DNA of 64,000 nucleotides from Humisphaera borealis (lineage in GTDB: Bacteria; Planctomycetota; Phycisphaerae; Tepidisphaerales; Tepidisphaeraceae). The stretch's first letter is position 1. Each line of letters begins with the position of its first letter. The position numbers were made by a program, and so were the translations under genes. Below the pieces are notes generated by a model. It was given only the letters and a program-made list of their open reading frames with translations, was not told the DNA's origin and ran no database searches. Below, piece after piece: positions 51,409-59,757 of the stretch. Location: NCBI RefSeq assembly GCF_015169395.1, contig NZ_CP063458.1:62001-126000 (forward strand), in the 5' to 3' direction.

Positions 51409-51996
51409 TTAGTACACGACCGCGGTCGCGTCTTCGATCGCTTCGATGACCTGCCGCACATGGAACGGCTTGCGGAGGAACCCGTCGAAGCCGCCGGCGA
51501 GCAGGCCCTTGGCCTCGTCGTCGGTCATCTTTCCGCTCATCGCGATCATCTTCGTGAGCTGCAGGTCGGAGTTGCCCTTGACGTGCTTGGCGACCATCGG
51601 GGCGTCGACGCCTTTAAGGTGCATGTCCAGCAGGATGACGTGCGGACGGAACTTCTCGGCCATCACGCCGGCGTCGAAGCCGCTCTTGGCGACTTCCACT
51701 TCGTACTTGGCTTCGTCTTCGAGGATCTTTTCGAGCACTTCGACGATGTCAGCTTCTTCGTCGACGATCATCACGCGCATCTGGCCGGTCATCAGGCCGT
51801 TCAGCGGCATGCCGTGCTGCTTCATGAAGCGAATGAGCTGCGTGAGCGGAATGCGGCGGTCCTTGCTGCCCGGAATTCGGTAGCCGGTAAGCGCGCCAGA
51901 GTCGAACCACTTGGAGACCGTGCGCGGGGCGACGTTGCAGATCTTGGCAACTTCGCCGGTGGTCAGGACGTCTTTGACTTTGGTTGTGGCGTGCAT
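51409..51996 (-). CDS. Excisionase/MerR-type HTH fused to response-regulator receiver domain
   Basis: 195 aa from the ATG at 51996; GGAGAG lies 6 nt upstream. Residues 9-57 form an excisionase-like winged HTH: VLTTGEVAKICNVAPRTVSKWF, then GYRIPGSKDRRIPLTQLI. Residues 73-190 are a receiver domain with acidic pocket Asp79/Glu80, phospho-acceptor Asp124 (ILLDMHL), Ser154 at the switch position and Lys176 (RKPF). DNA-binding domain first and receiver second is the reverse of the usual order. No histidine kinase is adjacent. Probably an orphan transcription regulator phosphorylated from elsewhere. Confidence 0.88.
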   Translation of the reverse strand: MHATTKVKDVLTTGEVAKICNVAPRTVSKWFDSGALTGYRIPGSKDRRIPLTQLIRFMKQHGMPLNGLMTGQMRVMIVDEEADIVEVLEKILEDEAKYEVEVAKSGFDAGVMAEKFRPHVILLDMHLKGVDAPMVAKHVKGNSDLQLTKMIAMSGKMTDDEAKGLLAGGFDGFLRKPFHVRQVIEAIEDATAVVY

Positions 51997-52301
51997 GGCA
52001 TTCTCTCCGAGCATCCGACGTCATGGCCGTTCGATCTGGTCTCGAGCGGCGGCCACGCGCAAATGAGCCCTTTGGCGACCGGCGACCTTTCGAGTCGCCG
52101 AGGTACCGACGCGTATCGGAACCCTGATCAGCCCTCCACGACGAACCCCGCCGGGCTACTGCAGGTGATATCGGCGTAGTGGATAAGAGCTTTAGGAGGC
52201 GTGAGACATCGGTAGGGGCCGATGGGATGGTGGGGAGATTGCGGGCCGGATTACCGGACGTGCCGGCATTTTGTTACAGATTTCGAGGTGCCGAGCCGGG
52301 A
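51997..52301. other. 305-bp gap upstream of the HTH-receiver gene, no gene seen
   Basis: The gap separates the HTH-receiver start from the end of the zinc-ribbon gene. It should hold the regulator's promoter. The open frames here are short and lack ribosome sites. No terminator-grade hairpin recognised. Confidence 0.5.
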
Positions 52302-53234
52302 TCAGCGGCCGCCGGGCTTGCTGTAGTTGGGATAAATCGGACTGGGGGCCGCCGGAACCGCGACCGTTCCGCGGGCCAGTTCCGCGTTGTTTTCGTCGAA
52401 CAGCACGAACTGCACGATCGACGGTGTGGGTTGCGCCACACCGGCCGGCACGACCATTTCCACCTGCATCGTCGGCGTGGGGCTGTAACCGTAGGTCTGC
52501 ACCGAATAGCTCGACTCGCTCGATCCTGCCGAAACCCATGTGCCGACGCAAAGTGCCCCGTCGGGGTTGCTGTAGCCGTAGGATTGGCTTCGGACCGAGT
52601 AACCCAGCGAATCGACGAAGTAGCCGACCACCAGAACTCGCGAACGCGAGCCGGGGCCGACGCTCGCCTTCAGAACGTACTGGGGTGTACCGTCACGACT
52701 GACGCGTTGGACGGACAGGTTTCGCATGACAACCGGCTGGGGAGAACCCATGGCCGGTGCCGGCGGGACGAATGCTGCGAGTGGCCTCGGCGGTAAAGAG
52801 GCCGATGGTGCTACCTCCGACGTCATCACCGCGGCCTGCGGCGCCGCAGGCTGAACATTGGTCTTACTGACACGACCGATCGCATAGAAGATCCCCAACA
52901 CCACAATGATCGCCAGCAGGCAGCCGCAACCGGCGTTGCTCTTTTTCTTTGGCGGAGGCACCGGACGTGCGGCGGGCGGATAGCCTGCGGCGGTATAACC
53001 GCCTGCAGGATAGTTCTGTGGGAGATACTGCGGTGGGGGTGGGGCGATGGTCGGCGGCGTCTTGGGGACACCCGGCGGTGGAAGCTGCGGCGGCCCGCGA
53101 CCGGCCGGCCCTGCCGACGGCGGAAGCTGCTGCATCTGCGGCAGATCCAGCCCGCACCGCGAGCAGAACCGCGCAGCCGAGCCGCGCGGCTTTGCGCCGC
53201 ACCGCGGACATGCTGCCAGTCCCTGCTGTGCCAT
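52302..53234 (-). CDS. Zinc-ribbon, proline-rich single-pass membrane protein
   Basis: 310 aa from the ATG at 53234. N-terminal zinc ribbon CPRCGAKPRGSAARFCSRCG (residues 9-28), then a 70-residue Pro/Gln/Gly-rich disordered region (PPPPQYLPQ, YPPAARPVPPPKKK). One membrane helix GCGCLLAIIVVLGIFYAIG near 110-128 precedes an extracytoplasmic beta-rich domain (MRNLSVQRVSRDGTPQYVLKA, then QVEMVVPAGVAQP). Zinc ribbon inside and beta domain outside suggests a scaffold or sensor. No family assigned. Open frame upstream of this ATG is not supported. Confidence 0.75.
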   Translation of the reverse strand: MAQQGLAACPRCGAKPRGSAARFCSRCGLDLPQMQQLPPSAGPAGRGPPQLPPPGVPKTPPTIAPPPPQYLPQNYPAGGYTAAGYPPAARPVPPPKKKSNAGCGCLLAIIVVLGIFYAIGRVSKTNVQPAAPQAAVMTSEVAPSASLPPRPLAAFVPPAPAMGSPQPVVMRNLSVQRVSRDGTPQYVLKASVGPGSRSRVLVVGYFVDSLGYSVRSQSYGYSNPDGALCVGTWVSAGSSESSYSVQTYGYSPTPTMQVEMVVPAGVAQPTPSIVQFVLFDENNAELARGTVAVPAAPSPIYPNYSKPGGR

Positions 53235-53474
53235 GACTCGCTCCCTGAACCAGTACCCCGCGAATGGTAGACCGGGTGATCTCCTGCTGCCAGCACAAAG
53301 CGAAGGTTGTCCTTCCGTTCCGGCACCGGCGGCGGTGACGCCCACGCGCCCGGCAGACGCGAGTCCGACCTTCTGCTTACCCTCGCCGATCCCGACGCCC
53401 CTTACATCGTGGTAACGAAACTTAGCGCAGGAGCTCGTCAAATTGAAGCGCCAGGCTCATACAATCCTCACGCG

Positions 53475-54704
53475 ATGGCCAAGAGAACCTCCAAGAAGAA
53501 GAGCGATTTTCCACTGCTCGACCACATCGAAAAGCAGATGGAAAAGCTCCGTGAGAACGTCGCCGACGCGATTGAAAAGTTTGACGAAGAAGCAATCCAC
53601 GATGCCCGCGTTGCCACCCGGCGGCTGAAAGCGGCACTGGAACTGACGTCGGCCGTTCTCAGCAAACGTCATCGCAAACCGCTGGACAGCGGACTGCGTA
53701 AGATTCGGCGACGGCTCGGGCCGCTTCGCGACGCCGACGTGATGATTCATCACCTGACCGCGTTGACCGGTGATCGCCGTCACGGCCAGGCGGCCGCATG
53801 GCTGATCGGCCGGCTCGAACAGGCACGCGAAGGCCTGCGCGAGGAATCCCGCCAGGGCCCTTCGGTCGAAAAGCTGCTTCGGCGGACCGAGGCGTGGCCG
53901 ATGGTCCGCGGCGAGATCATCGAGGCCCGCGAAGGCGTCGACGGACTGCTCGCCGAGTCGTTGCACGCGCAGGTGGATGCGTTCGCCACCCAGGCCGCCC
54001 AGCTGGTCCGCGAGTACGCCTCGGGGTCGCGGGTGGCGGCAGGCGATCGTGACGACGCGTCGAACCACGCGAACCGGCAGAACCCGCACGACGTCCGCAT
54101 TGCCGCCAAGGCGCTGCGGTACACGCTCGAGATGGCCCAGGCCGAGGGCCGATCGCCGGGCGCGCGCGTCATGACATCGTTCAAGCGCATGCAGGAATTA
54201 CTCGGCACATGGCACGACTTTGTCGTGCTCGCCGATTACGCGCTGAAGGAAGTCGTCGCCTCGGAGCTGATGCACCACGAGGTCGCGACCAGCGATCGCG
54301 TGATCGAGCTGGCCAAGTTTGCCGTGAAGCGTTCGGCACAGGAGTTGTCCGCGTTCTGCAGACTTTGGGAGCAGAAAGGCGAGCCCATTGCGGTCCGGAT
54401 CAGAGCTGTTTTCGAGCTGATGCGCACCGTCCCCGGGCCTGAATCACCCCAGAGCGAATCACCCCTGCCCGAATCACCGCAGAGCGAAAAGTCTATGCCA
54501 GCTCATCCCGGCGTCTGGCGCAGAAGGTCTTCGACCGAAAGCGACGAAGCTGCCGAGTCGAGCAATGATGTGACCGTCGGCGGCGACGATTCATCGCGAC
54601 CGGGGGATGACCTCAGAGAATCTCGAACGGATCTCGATCCTTCCGGGACAGGATCATCGGAAGTTCCGGCAGCCGGCCCGACAGCATCGCGGCGAGCCGT
54701 TTGA
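53475..54704 (+). CDS. CHAD domain protein
   Basis: 409 aa from the ATG at 53475. The conserved histidine alpha-helical domain spans about 25-305, with the typical VHDARVATRRLKAAL-like motif seen as IHDARVATRRLKAALEL, and the second-half repeat PHDVRIAAKALRYTLEMA. CHAD domains bind polyphosphate and often occur on polyphosphate granules. The final 90 residues are acidic, Ser/Pro/Glu-rich and disordered, including a threefold 15-nt DNA repeat (54441-54485; ESPQS, ESPLP, ESPQS). The 3' end overlaps the convergent Nif3-like gene by 92 bp. Confidence 0.9.
   Translation: MAKRTSKKKSDFPLLDHIEKQMEKLRENVADAIEKFDEEAIHDARVATRRLKAALELTSAVLSKRHRKPLDSGLRKIRRRLGPLRDADVMIHHLTALTGDRRHGQAAAWLIGRLEQAREGLREESRQGPSVEKLLRRTEAWPMVRGEIIEAREGVDGLLAESLHAQVDAFATQAAQLVREYASGSRVAAGDRDDASNHANRQNPHDVRIAAKALRYTLEMAQAEGRSPGARVMTSFKRMQELLGTWHDFVVLADYALKEVVASELMHHEVATSDRVIELAKFAVKRSAQELSAFCRLWEQKGEPIAVRIRAVFELMRTVPGPESPQSESPLPESPQSEKSMPAHPGVWRRRSSTESDEAAESSNDVTVGGDDSSRPGDDLRESRTDLDPSGTGSSEVPAAGPTASRRAV
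54441..54485. repeat. Three 15-nt tandem repeats inside the CHAD gene
   Basis: GAATCACCCCAGAGC, GAATCACCCCTGCCC and GAATCACCGCAGAGC follow each other without gaps, encoding ESPQS / ESPLP / ESPQS in the disordered tail. Confidence 0.85.
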
Positions 54705-55719
54705 GCGTCGCCCGCTCGCTGTTGGAATGCAGCGTGCAGACGACGGTCAGCCCGGCGTTGGCGGCCTTCAGGGCGTCGTGGTGACGCATCTCACCGGTCA
54801 GATAAAGCTGCGCGCCGCCGCCGATCGCCTGGTCGAGCAGATCGCCGCACGCACCGGCGCAGACGGCGGCACGGGTGATGGAACCGCTCGTCGGCCCGGC
54901 GATGAGCAGGTGGGGTAGTTCCAGTTCCCGCTTGATGCGCTCGAAGACGGCCTGGCGTTCGGTCGGCGCAGGCAGGTCGCCGATCCGGCCGATACCGTGC
55001 CCCTCGGGCGCAGCTCCAAGCACATTCAGGTCGAACGCCGGCTCTTCGTAGGGATGGGCGGCTCGCAGGGCATTCACTACCGCATCGACCCTGGCGGTCG
55101 GGACCACGGTTTCGATTTTAACTTCAGGCACGCGTTCGAACTGCCCGCTCTTGCCGACGGTCGGGTCGCTGCCGGCTTCGCCGAAGAAGGTGCCGGTGCC
55201 GGCAGTGCGGAAACTGCACGCCGAGTAATGGCCGATACGCCCGGCACCAGCCGCGAAGATCGCGGCGCTGACTTTCTCGAGCGAGGTCTCGGGAACGAAC
55301 GTCACCAGCTTGTACTGCGACGGCTTATCCTCGCTGACCTTCAGCGGCCAGCGCTCGGCCAGCCCCAGGGCATCGGCGAGCACGTCATTCGTGCCGCCTT
55401 CGGCGACATCCAGCGCGGTGTGGGGCGAGTAGATCGCCACGCCCCGGCGAATGGCATCAAAAACCGCCGCGCTCGCTCCGCTGGCCGTCACGCGGGAGAG
55501 CAATGGTTTGAAGATCGGCGGGTGGTAGGCGATGACGGCGTCGCACTTTTCGCCGGCCGCTTCGCACGCGACGGCGGGGGTGTAGTCGATCGTCAGCATC
55601 ACCCGCGTCAGGTCCTGCGCCGGATCGCCGACCAGCAGGCCGACGTTGTCCCACGACTCGGCGTAGCGCGTGGGGGCGATGGATTCCAGGGCGGCGACAA
55701 GGTCGGCGACGGTAGGCAT
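54613..55719 (-). CDS. Nif3-like dinuclear metal center protein
   Basis: 368 aa from the ATG at 55719; codons before it use TTG and lie in poor context. Family motifs: ESWDNVGLLVGDP, then CDAVIAYHPPIFKPL with metal-ligand His, then IYSPHTALDVAEGGTNDVLA. The end YLTGEMRHHDALKAANAGLTV contains the second metal-ligand pair. The insertion around residues 140-240 (FVPETSLEKVSAAIFAAGAG, GHYSACSFRTAGTGTFF) is the YqfO-type domain that distinguishes long Nif3 proteins from the short YbgI type. A hexameric metal hydrolase-like protein; in some reports tied to GTP cyclohydrolase or folate metabolism. Confidence 0.93.
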   Translation of the reverse strand: MPTVADLVAALESIAPTRYAESWDNVGLLVGDPAQDLTRVMLTIDYTPAVACEAAGEKCDAVIAYHPPIFKPLLSRVTASGASAAVFDAIRRGVAIYSPHTALDVAEGGTNDVLADALGLAERWPLKVSEDKPSQYKLVTFVPETSLEKVSAAIFAAGAGRIGHYSACSFRTAGTGTFFGEAGSDPTVGKSGQFERVPEVKIETVVPTARVDAVVNALRAAHPYEEPAFDLNVLGAAPEGHGIGRIGDLPAPTERQAVFERIKRELELPHLLIAGPTSGSITRAAVCAGACGDLLDQAIGGGAQLYLTGEMRHHDALKAANAGLTVVCTLHSNSERATLKRLAAMLSGRLPELPMILSRKDRDPFEIL

Positions 55720-55779
55720 GGTGGTAATCCGGTCAGTCAATTTCGCGAAGCGTACAAACGTAACCGATGCGCTGGTTGA

Positions 55780-56688
55780 TCAATCGCTCTGAGCTACCGC
55801 CTCGGCGTACGCTTCCATCAGTCCGAGCGTCACCTTCCCCGGCTTGTCCCCGCCGATCGCCTTGCGCTCGATCCGGCAGACCGGCATGATCCCCATGTTG
55901 CTGTTGGTGATGAACACCTCGTCGGCTTCCAGTAGATCGCTGATCGACACTCCCCGCTTGACGACTTCGATCCCCGCCTCGGCGGCCAGGTCGAACACCA
56001 CGCTACGGGTGACGCCGGGCAGTACGTTGCTTTTCGGGTAGGGCGTCAACTGGCGGATCGACTCTTCGCGCAGCTCTTCGTTCGTCGGTGGCGTGACGAG
56101 CCGACCATCCTTGACGATCAGCACGTTGGTGATCGATCCGCACTGCAGGTAGTTGTGGACGTTAAACCAGAGCGCCTCGCCGGCTTGCCTCCGGTTAGCT
56201 TCTTTCAGGGCAGACAGCCGCGAAAAGTAGTTCAGCGTTTTGTGTCCCGCCTGCAAGTCGTACGGGTTGAGCTTCTGCTCATCGAGCACGATGACGGTCA
56301 TCCCCTTCTGGTAATACTCCTGCGGGTAGGGCTCCAGTGGGGCAGCCGTCAGCAGGACAGTCGGCTCCAGCCGCATGCCGTGCAGGGGATCCTGTGTCGC
56401 CCGGCCACGGGTGACGGTCAGCCTGAGCCGTGCCTCGGCCAGGCCGTTTCGCTGCAGAAGTTCAGTCGTCGCGGCGGCGATCGCTTCGTCGCGCTGCTGA
56501 AGCGGGACGAACAGTGCGTCACACGATTCGCGCACCCGGGCCAAGTGGCGGTCGAGCATGAACACGCTGCCGCCGTAGGCGCGCATGGTCGTAAAGACGC
56601 CGGCCGCGTGAAGCAGGCCGGTGTCGCGGATGGAGATTGTTGCCGACTCTTCGTCGATGAATGAACCGTTGATCCAGGCGAATGACAT
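55780..56688 (-). CDS. Class IV aminotransferase / aminodeoxychorismate-lyase-like protein
   Basis: 302 aa from the ATG at 56688. Class IV fold: WINGSFIDEESATISIRDTGLLHA at the N-terminus, PLP lysine Lys150 (QAGHKTLNYFSRLSA), and the cofactor-phosphate region SITNVLIVKDGRL. Candidates are aminodeoxychorismate lyase (PabC), branched-chain aminotransferase or D-amino-acid transaminase. PabB in the same window (61.7-63.0 kb) favours the lyase, which converts aminodeoxychorismate to p-aminobenzoate for folate, but the genes are 5 kb apart. 60 bp upstream of the Nif3-like gene on the same strand, possibly co-transcribed. Confidence 0.82.
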   Translation of the reverse strand: MSFAWINGSFIDEESATISIRDTGLLHAAGVFTTMRAYGGSVFMLDRHLARVRESCDALFVPLQQRDEAIAAATTELLQRNGLAEARLRLTVTRGRATQDPLHGMRLEPTVLLTAAPLEPYPQEYYQKGMTVIVLDEQKLNPYDLQAGHKTLNYFSRLSALKEANRRQAGEALWFNVHNYLQCGSITNVLIVKDGRLVTPPTNEELREESIRQLTPYPKSNVLPGVTRSVVFDLAAEAGIEVVKRGVSISDLLEADEVFITNSNMGIMPVCRIERKAIGGDKPGKVTLGLMEAYAEAVAQSD

Positions 56689-56731
56689 GGCGGGGATGAT
56701 ACAGACGGGGCTAGCGAGAACGAACCGGCCG

Positions 56732-57475
56732 CTATTGTACGTTTCTGGTCTCCAGCAGCTGGGGAACCAGCAGTATGGTGTCATCGTCTTGCAACCAGCC
56801 GTCGACTTCGTCGGTGACGGAACCGTTTACAAATCGGATCGTGAAATGCGATTGATCCTGAGGATCCGATTGTCCTGCGAAGATTTGGGTGACTCCGTCC
56901 TTCGGGACCAGAATGCCTGTCGCGGATTCCCCGGCCGTGAGAGGTACGGCGCGCTGAATCAGGGTTCCCGGAGTGAATGCAAGCGAGACCATGATTAGCG
57001 CTGACTTGTCCTGTGAAACCCCAACCGTCCCACCCCCAATACCTGCGAAAACGACGACAATCCGGCGGTTTCCACGACCGCTCATCCGTTCTCCGATATA
57101 AACGACTCGCGAGCCGGCGAAACCGAGGCCCGCCGCAAAATGCGACCACTGATGAGGTGCCTGAAGGGAGTCACTGAATCGTCGTTCGAGGACGCTTTGG
57201 CCCGGCGCTCGCGGCGCGATTGTGCGGGCGAACACCTCCGTGGCAGCGTCTGGCACACATGCAATCGCCGCCGACTGCGCCTGGTACAACCTGAGTTCAT
57301 CCGCCGAGTCTTGAGCCACTTTCGACGAAAACTTCCAAGCGACAAATCCACCCACGGCGACAATCCCCGCTAGCAGCGCGATCCACCGCCACGATTTGCG
57401 CGGTTTGGCGTATTGAAGGGCGTGCGGGATCGGAACTGCACGCGGAAGCGGTTGGTCTGTTGGGTCCCCGTCCAT
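56732..57475 (-). CDS. Single-pass membrane protein of unknown function
   Basis: 247 aa from the ATG at 57475; a GTG directly before it is an equal alternative. Basic N-terminus (KPRKSWRW), one membrane helix (IALLAGIVAVGGFVAWKF) at about 33-50, then an external domain of about 190 residues with ALIMVSLAFTPGTLIQRAVPL and a C-terminal beta-rich stretch (ILLVPQLLETRNVQ). Two Cys at most, no zinc cluster. No family recognised. Divergent from the PIG-L gene, 23 bp between starts. Confidence 0.65.
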   Translation of the reverse strand: MDGDPTDQPLPRAVPIPHALQYAKPRKSWRWIALLAGIVAVGGFVAWKFSSKVAQDSADELRLYQAQSAAIACVPDAATEVFARTIAPRAPGQSVLERRFSDSLQAPHQWSHFAAGLGFAGSRVVYIGERMSGRGNRRIVVVFAGIGGGTVGVSQDKSALIMVSLAFTPGTLIQRAVPLTAGESATGILVPKDGVTQIFAGQSDPQDQSHFTIRFVNGSVTDEVDGWLQDDDTILLVPQLLETRNVQ

Positions 57476-57498
57476 CACCGTTTAGTGTATTCCCTGCC

Positions 57499-58236
57499 AT
57501 GAACAAAATCGCCCTCTCCCTGCTCGCCCATCCCGACGACGCCGAGATCCTTTGCGGCGGAACGCTCATGCGACTTGCCGACGCCGGGTGGGAGATACAC
57601 ATCGCCACAGCCACGCCCGGCGACTGCGGGACGATGGTCGAGAACCGCTGGGCGATCAGCAGCATCCGCACGAAAGAGGCCAAGGCCGCCGCGGACATGA
57701 TCGGGGCGACGTATCACTGTCTCGACGAGCGAGATCTGATGGTGGTGTTCGATAAGCCGACGATCCAGAAGACGATGGACCTGTTCCGCCGGGTGGCACC
57801 GACGCTGGTGTTCACCCATGCCGCCAAGGACTACATGATGGACCACGAGCAGGTCAGCCTGCTCGCGCGGGCGGCCAGTTTCGGGTACGGCGCGCCGAAC
57901 ATCTCGCACCACCCGTTGAAACCCGGCAGCCGGGTGCCGTACCTGTATTACTGCGACCCGATTGAAGGCATCGATCCGTACGGCAAAGAGGTCGAACCGA
58001 CGACGTTCATCGACATCTCGGCCCAGATGGAGAAGAAGGTGCAGATGCTCGCATGCCACGCCAGCCAGCGGGAATGGCTGCGGGCGCATCACGGGATGGA
58101 CGAATACCTCGACTCCACCCGCCGGCATTCGGCCAAACGGGGTGCGAAGATAGGCAAGGCGGCGGGGGAGGCGTTTGTGCAACACCTGGGCCACCCGTAT
58201 CCACACGACGACATTTTGGCGAAGATATTCGGGTAA
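57499..58236 (+). CDS. PIG-L/LmbE family zinc deacetylase
   Basis: 245 aa from the ATG at 57499 (MNKIALSLLAHPDDAEILCGG). The zinc motif HPDDAE is at 11-16 (His11, Asp14; Asp13 as general base), and a later His in YMMDHEQVS supplies the third ligand. Length and motifs match N-acetylglucosaminyl deacetylases such as BshB1/MshB and diacetylchitobiose deacetylase. The next gene encodes a NagB-like protein, so removal of the N-acetyl group from a GlcNAc-type sugar followed by isomerisation is the likely pathway. Cytoplasmic. Confidence 0.92.
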   Translation: MNKIALSLLAHPDDAEILCGGTLMRLADAGWEIHIATATPGDCGTMVENRWAISSIRTKEAKAAADMIGATYHCLDERDLMVVFDKPTIQKTMDLFRRVAPTLVFTHAAKDYMMDHEQVSLLARAASFGYGAPNISHHPLKPGSRVPYLYYCDPIEGIDPYGKEVEPTTFIDISAQMEKKVQMLACHASQREWLRAHHGMDEYLDSTRRHSAKRGAKIGKAAGEAFVQHLGHPYPHDDILAKIFG

Positions 58237-58242
58237 TCGCCT

Positions 58243-58318
58243 TGTGGCATGGGCATGTACTCATGCCCGTGTCGTCCCCTCGCGAAATGCACGGGCATGA
58301 GTACATGCCCATGCCACA
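58243..58318. repeat. Twin-hairpin inverted repeat, copy 6
   Basis: Arms 58243-58271 and 58290-58318 are exact reverse complements across an 18-nt spacer. Each arm also folds alone: GGGCATG-TACT-CATGCCC in the left and GGGCATG-AGTA-CATGCCC in the right. It lies in the 94-bp gap between the deacetylase and NagB-like genes and could attenuate the downstream one. Confidence 0.92.
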
Positions 58319-58330
58319 TAGAACATCACT

Positions 58331-59296
58331 ATGGCACGACCCATCACGCTCCTCTCGACGCTCAAGGGCTCCCTGCTCGAGAAGTTCTTCCCCACCGGCT
58401 GGAACCTTCGCAAGATGGATCAGTGTGCCGCGATGTCGCGCGAGCAACTGCTTAAGCCGGCGAAGTTCTGGAACAAGGACTTCAAGCCCGTCGTCGTCAA
58501 AGACGTCGCCGACATGGACAAGCAGATGGGCGACGCGATCGCCGACCAGATCGAGCAGACCCGCAAGGCCGGCATTCCACTGGCGATCATCCTGCCGGTC
58601 GGGCCGATGGGCATGTACAAGCAGGTGATCGCCCGCATCAAGGCGAGCAAGACGCCCTGCGACCATGTTACCACCTTCAACATGGACGAATGGGCCGACG
58701 CCAAGGGCAACAGCATGCCCGGCGATCAGCCCGGCGGCTTCGAGCACGCGATGACCCACGCGCTCTTCGGCCCGCTCGGCAAGCTGACCGTGCCCAAAGA
58801 GCAGCGCAACTTCGCGACCAAGCGCAACCTGCCCGCCTACGCCGGCAAGATCGCCGAACTGAAACAGCGCCGCGCACGGCTGGTGACGGTCTACGGCATC
58901 GGCAGGGTGTGTCACATCGCGTTCTGGGAGCCGCACCTGGCGGCCGAGTTCCCCAACCCCTCCGACTGGAAGCGGCAGACGCACAAGATCGGCGTCGCGC
59001 TGCAGCCGCTGACCATCGAGCAGAACGCGATCACCAGTTTCGCCAGCCGATTCACGTTGGTGCCGTGCTTTGCCAACACGATCGGCCCTGGACTGTTCCT
59101 GCAGAGCGATTACTGCATCGGCGGAGCCGATGGGGCCTATCCCGCCCACGGCGCCCAATGGCAGGGGATGAGCATCTGCACCACGCTGCAACACGGCCCC
59201 GACGCCTGGCTGCCGAGCACGTATATGCCGACATTGCCGGGGCGGATGTTTGTGGTGAAAGAGCTGTTCGGGCCGTTGAAGCCGGATGCGCATTGA
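58331..59296 (+). CDS. Glucosamine-6-phosphate isomerase-like (NagB family) protein
   Basis: 321 aa, somewhat longer than NagB (about 266). Family motifs: ILPVGPMGMYKQV (phosphate loop), FNMDEW with Asp119 and Glu120, and YGIGRVCHIAFWEP at 188-201. In Escherichia coli NagB the last motif reads with Asp141-Gly142-His143 and Glu148; here those positions are Val193, Cys194, His195 and Glu200, so one catalytic acid is missing. The extra length lies mostly after residue 200. Likely acts on an amino-sugar or sugar phosphate downstream of the deacetylase, but the reaction may differ from GlcN6P deamination. Confidence 0.82.
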   Translation: MARPITLLSTLKGSLLEKFFPTGWNLRKMDQCAAMSREQLLKPAKFWNKDFKPVVVKDVADMDKQMGDAIADQIEQTRKAGIPLAIILPVGPMGMYKQVIARIKASKTPCDHVTTFNMDEWADAKGNSMPGDQPGGFEHAMTHALFGPLGKLTVPKEQRNFATKRNLPAYAGKIAELKQRRARLVTVYGIGRVCHIAFWEPHLAAEFPNPSDWKRQTHKIGVALQPLTIEQNAITSFASRFTLVPCFANTIGPGLFLQSDYCIGGADGAYPAHGAQWQGMSICTTLQHGPDAWLPSTYMPTLPGRMFVVKELFGPLKPDAH

Positions 59297-59318
59297 GTTT
59301 GGATGACGGGGAACACGA

Positions 59319-59672
59319 ATGCCGCCAAAGCTCGACTACGCAACGTCCGCACGGGTCCATGAGTCGGAGCAGCGATTCATGCGAGTCCGATCCAGTTGGA
59401 CTGGTGTACTTCTCCTTGGCGCGATTGGATGCGGCGTGACCGCTTTACTGCTAGCTTTCGCCGTGCAACGGCAACCTGACTCTGAAGAGGTTGCGGCTAT
59501 CGTCCTGCTGATAGTGGCGACTGTCGTGCTCTGTCTGCTCGCAGCTGTGAGGCACCGCAAGCGATCGTACAAGTACGCAGGCGATATTGTTCCGCTACTC
59601 GTCTGCATTGTCATTGCAATCGGCTTCGCGATTCGAGCGGTATGGGAACTTGCACACTGCCGCGTCTATTAG
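59319..59672 (+). CDS. Small membrane protein, paralogue 1
   Basis: 117 aa with three hydrophobic helices (WTGVLLLGAIGCGVTALLLAF, AAIVLLIVATVVLCLLAAV, IVPLLVCIVIAIGFAIRAV). The N-terminal KLDYA and the first helix WTGVLLLGAIGCGV match the second small gene at 59829 (KLEYA, WTGVCLIGAIGCGV). Function unknown. Together with the NagB 3' end it was duplicated in tandem. Confidence 0.65.
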   Translation: MPPKLDYATSARVHESEQRFMRVRSSWTGVLLLGAIGCGVTALLLAFAVQRQPDSEEVAAIVLLIVATVVLCLLAAVRHRKRSYKYAGDIVPLLVCIVIAIGFAIRAVWELAHCRVY

Positions 59673-59757
59673 CAAAGAGTTTTCAACGAGTCGTCAATCT
59701 TCAAATCCGGTAGTGCCTAGGTTGCACGATCCTCGGGAATGGTTTCTCCACGCTGAC

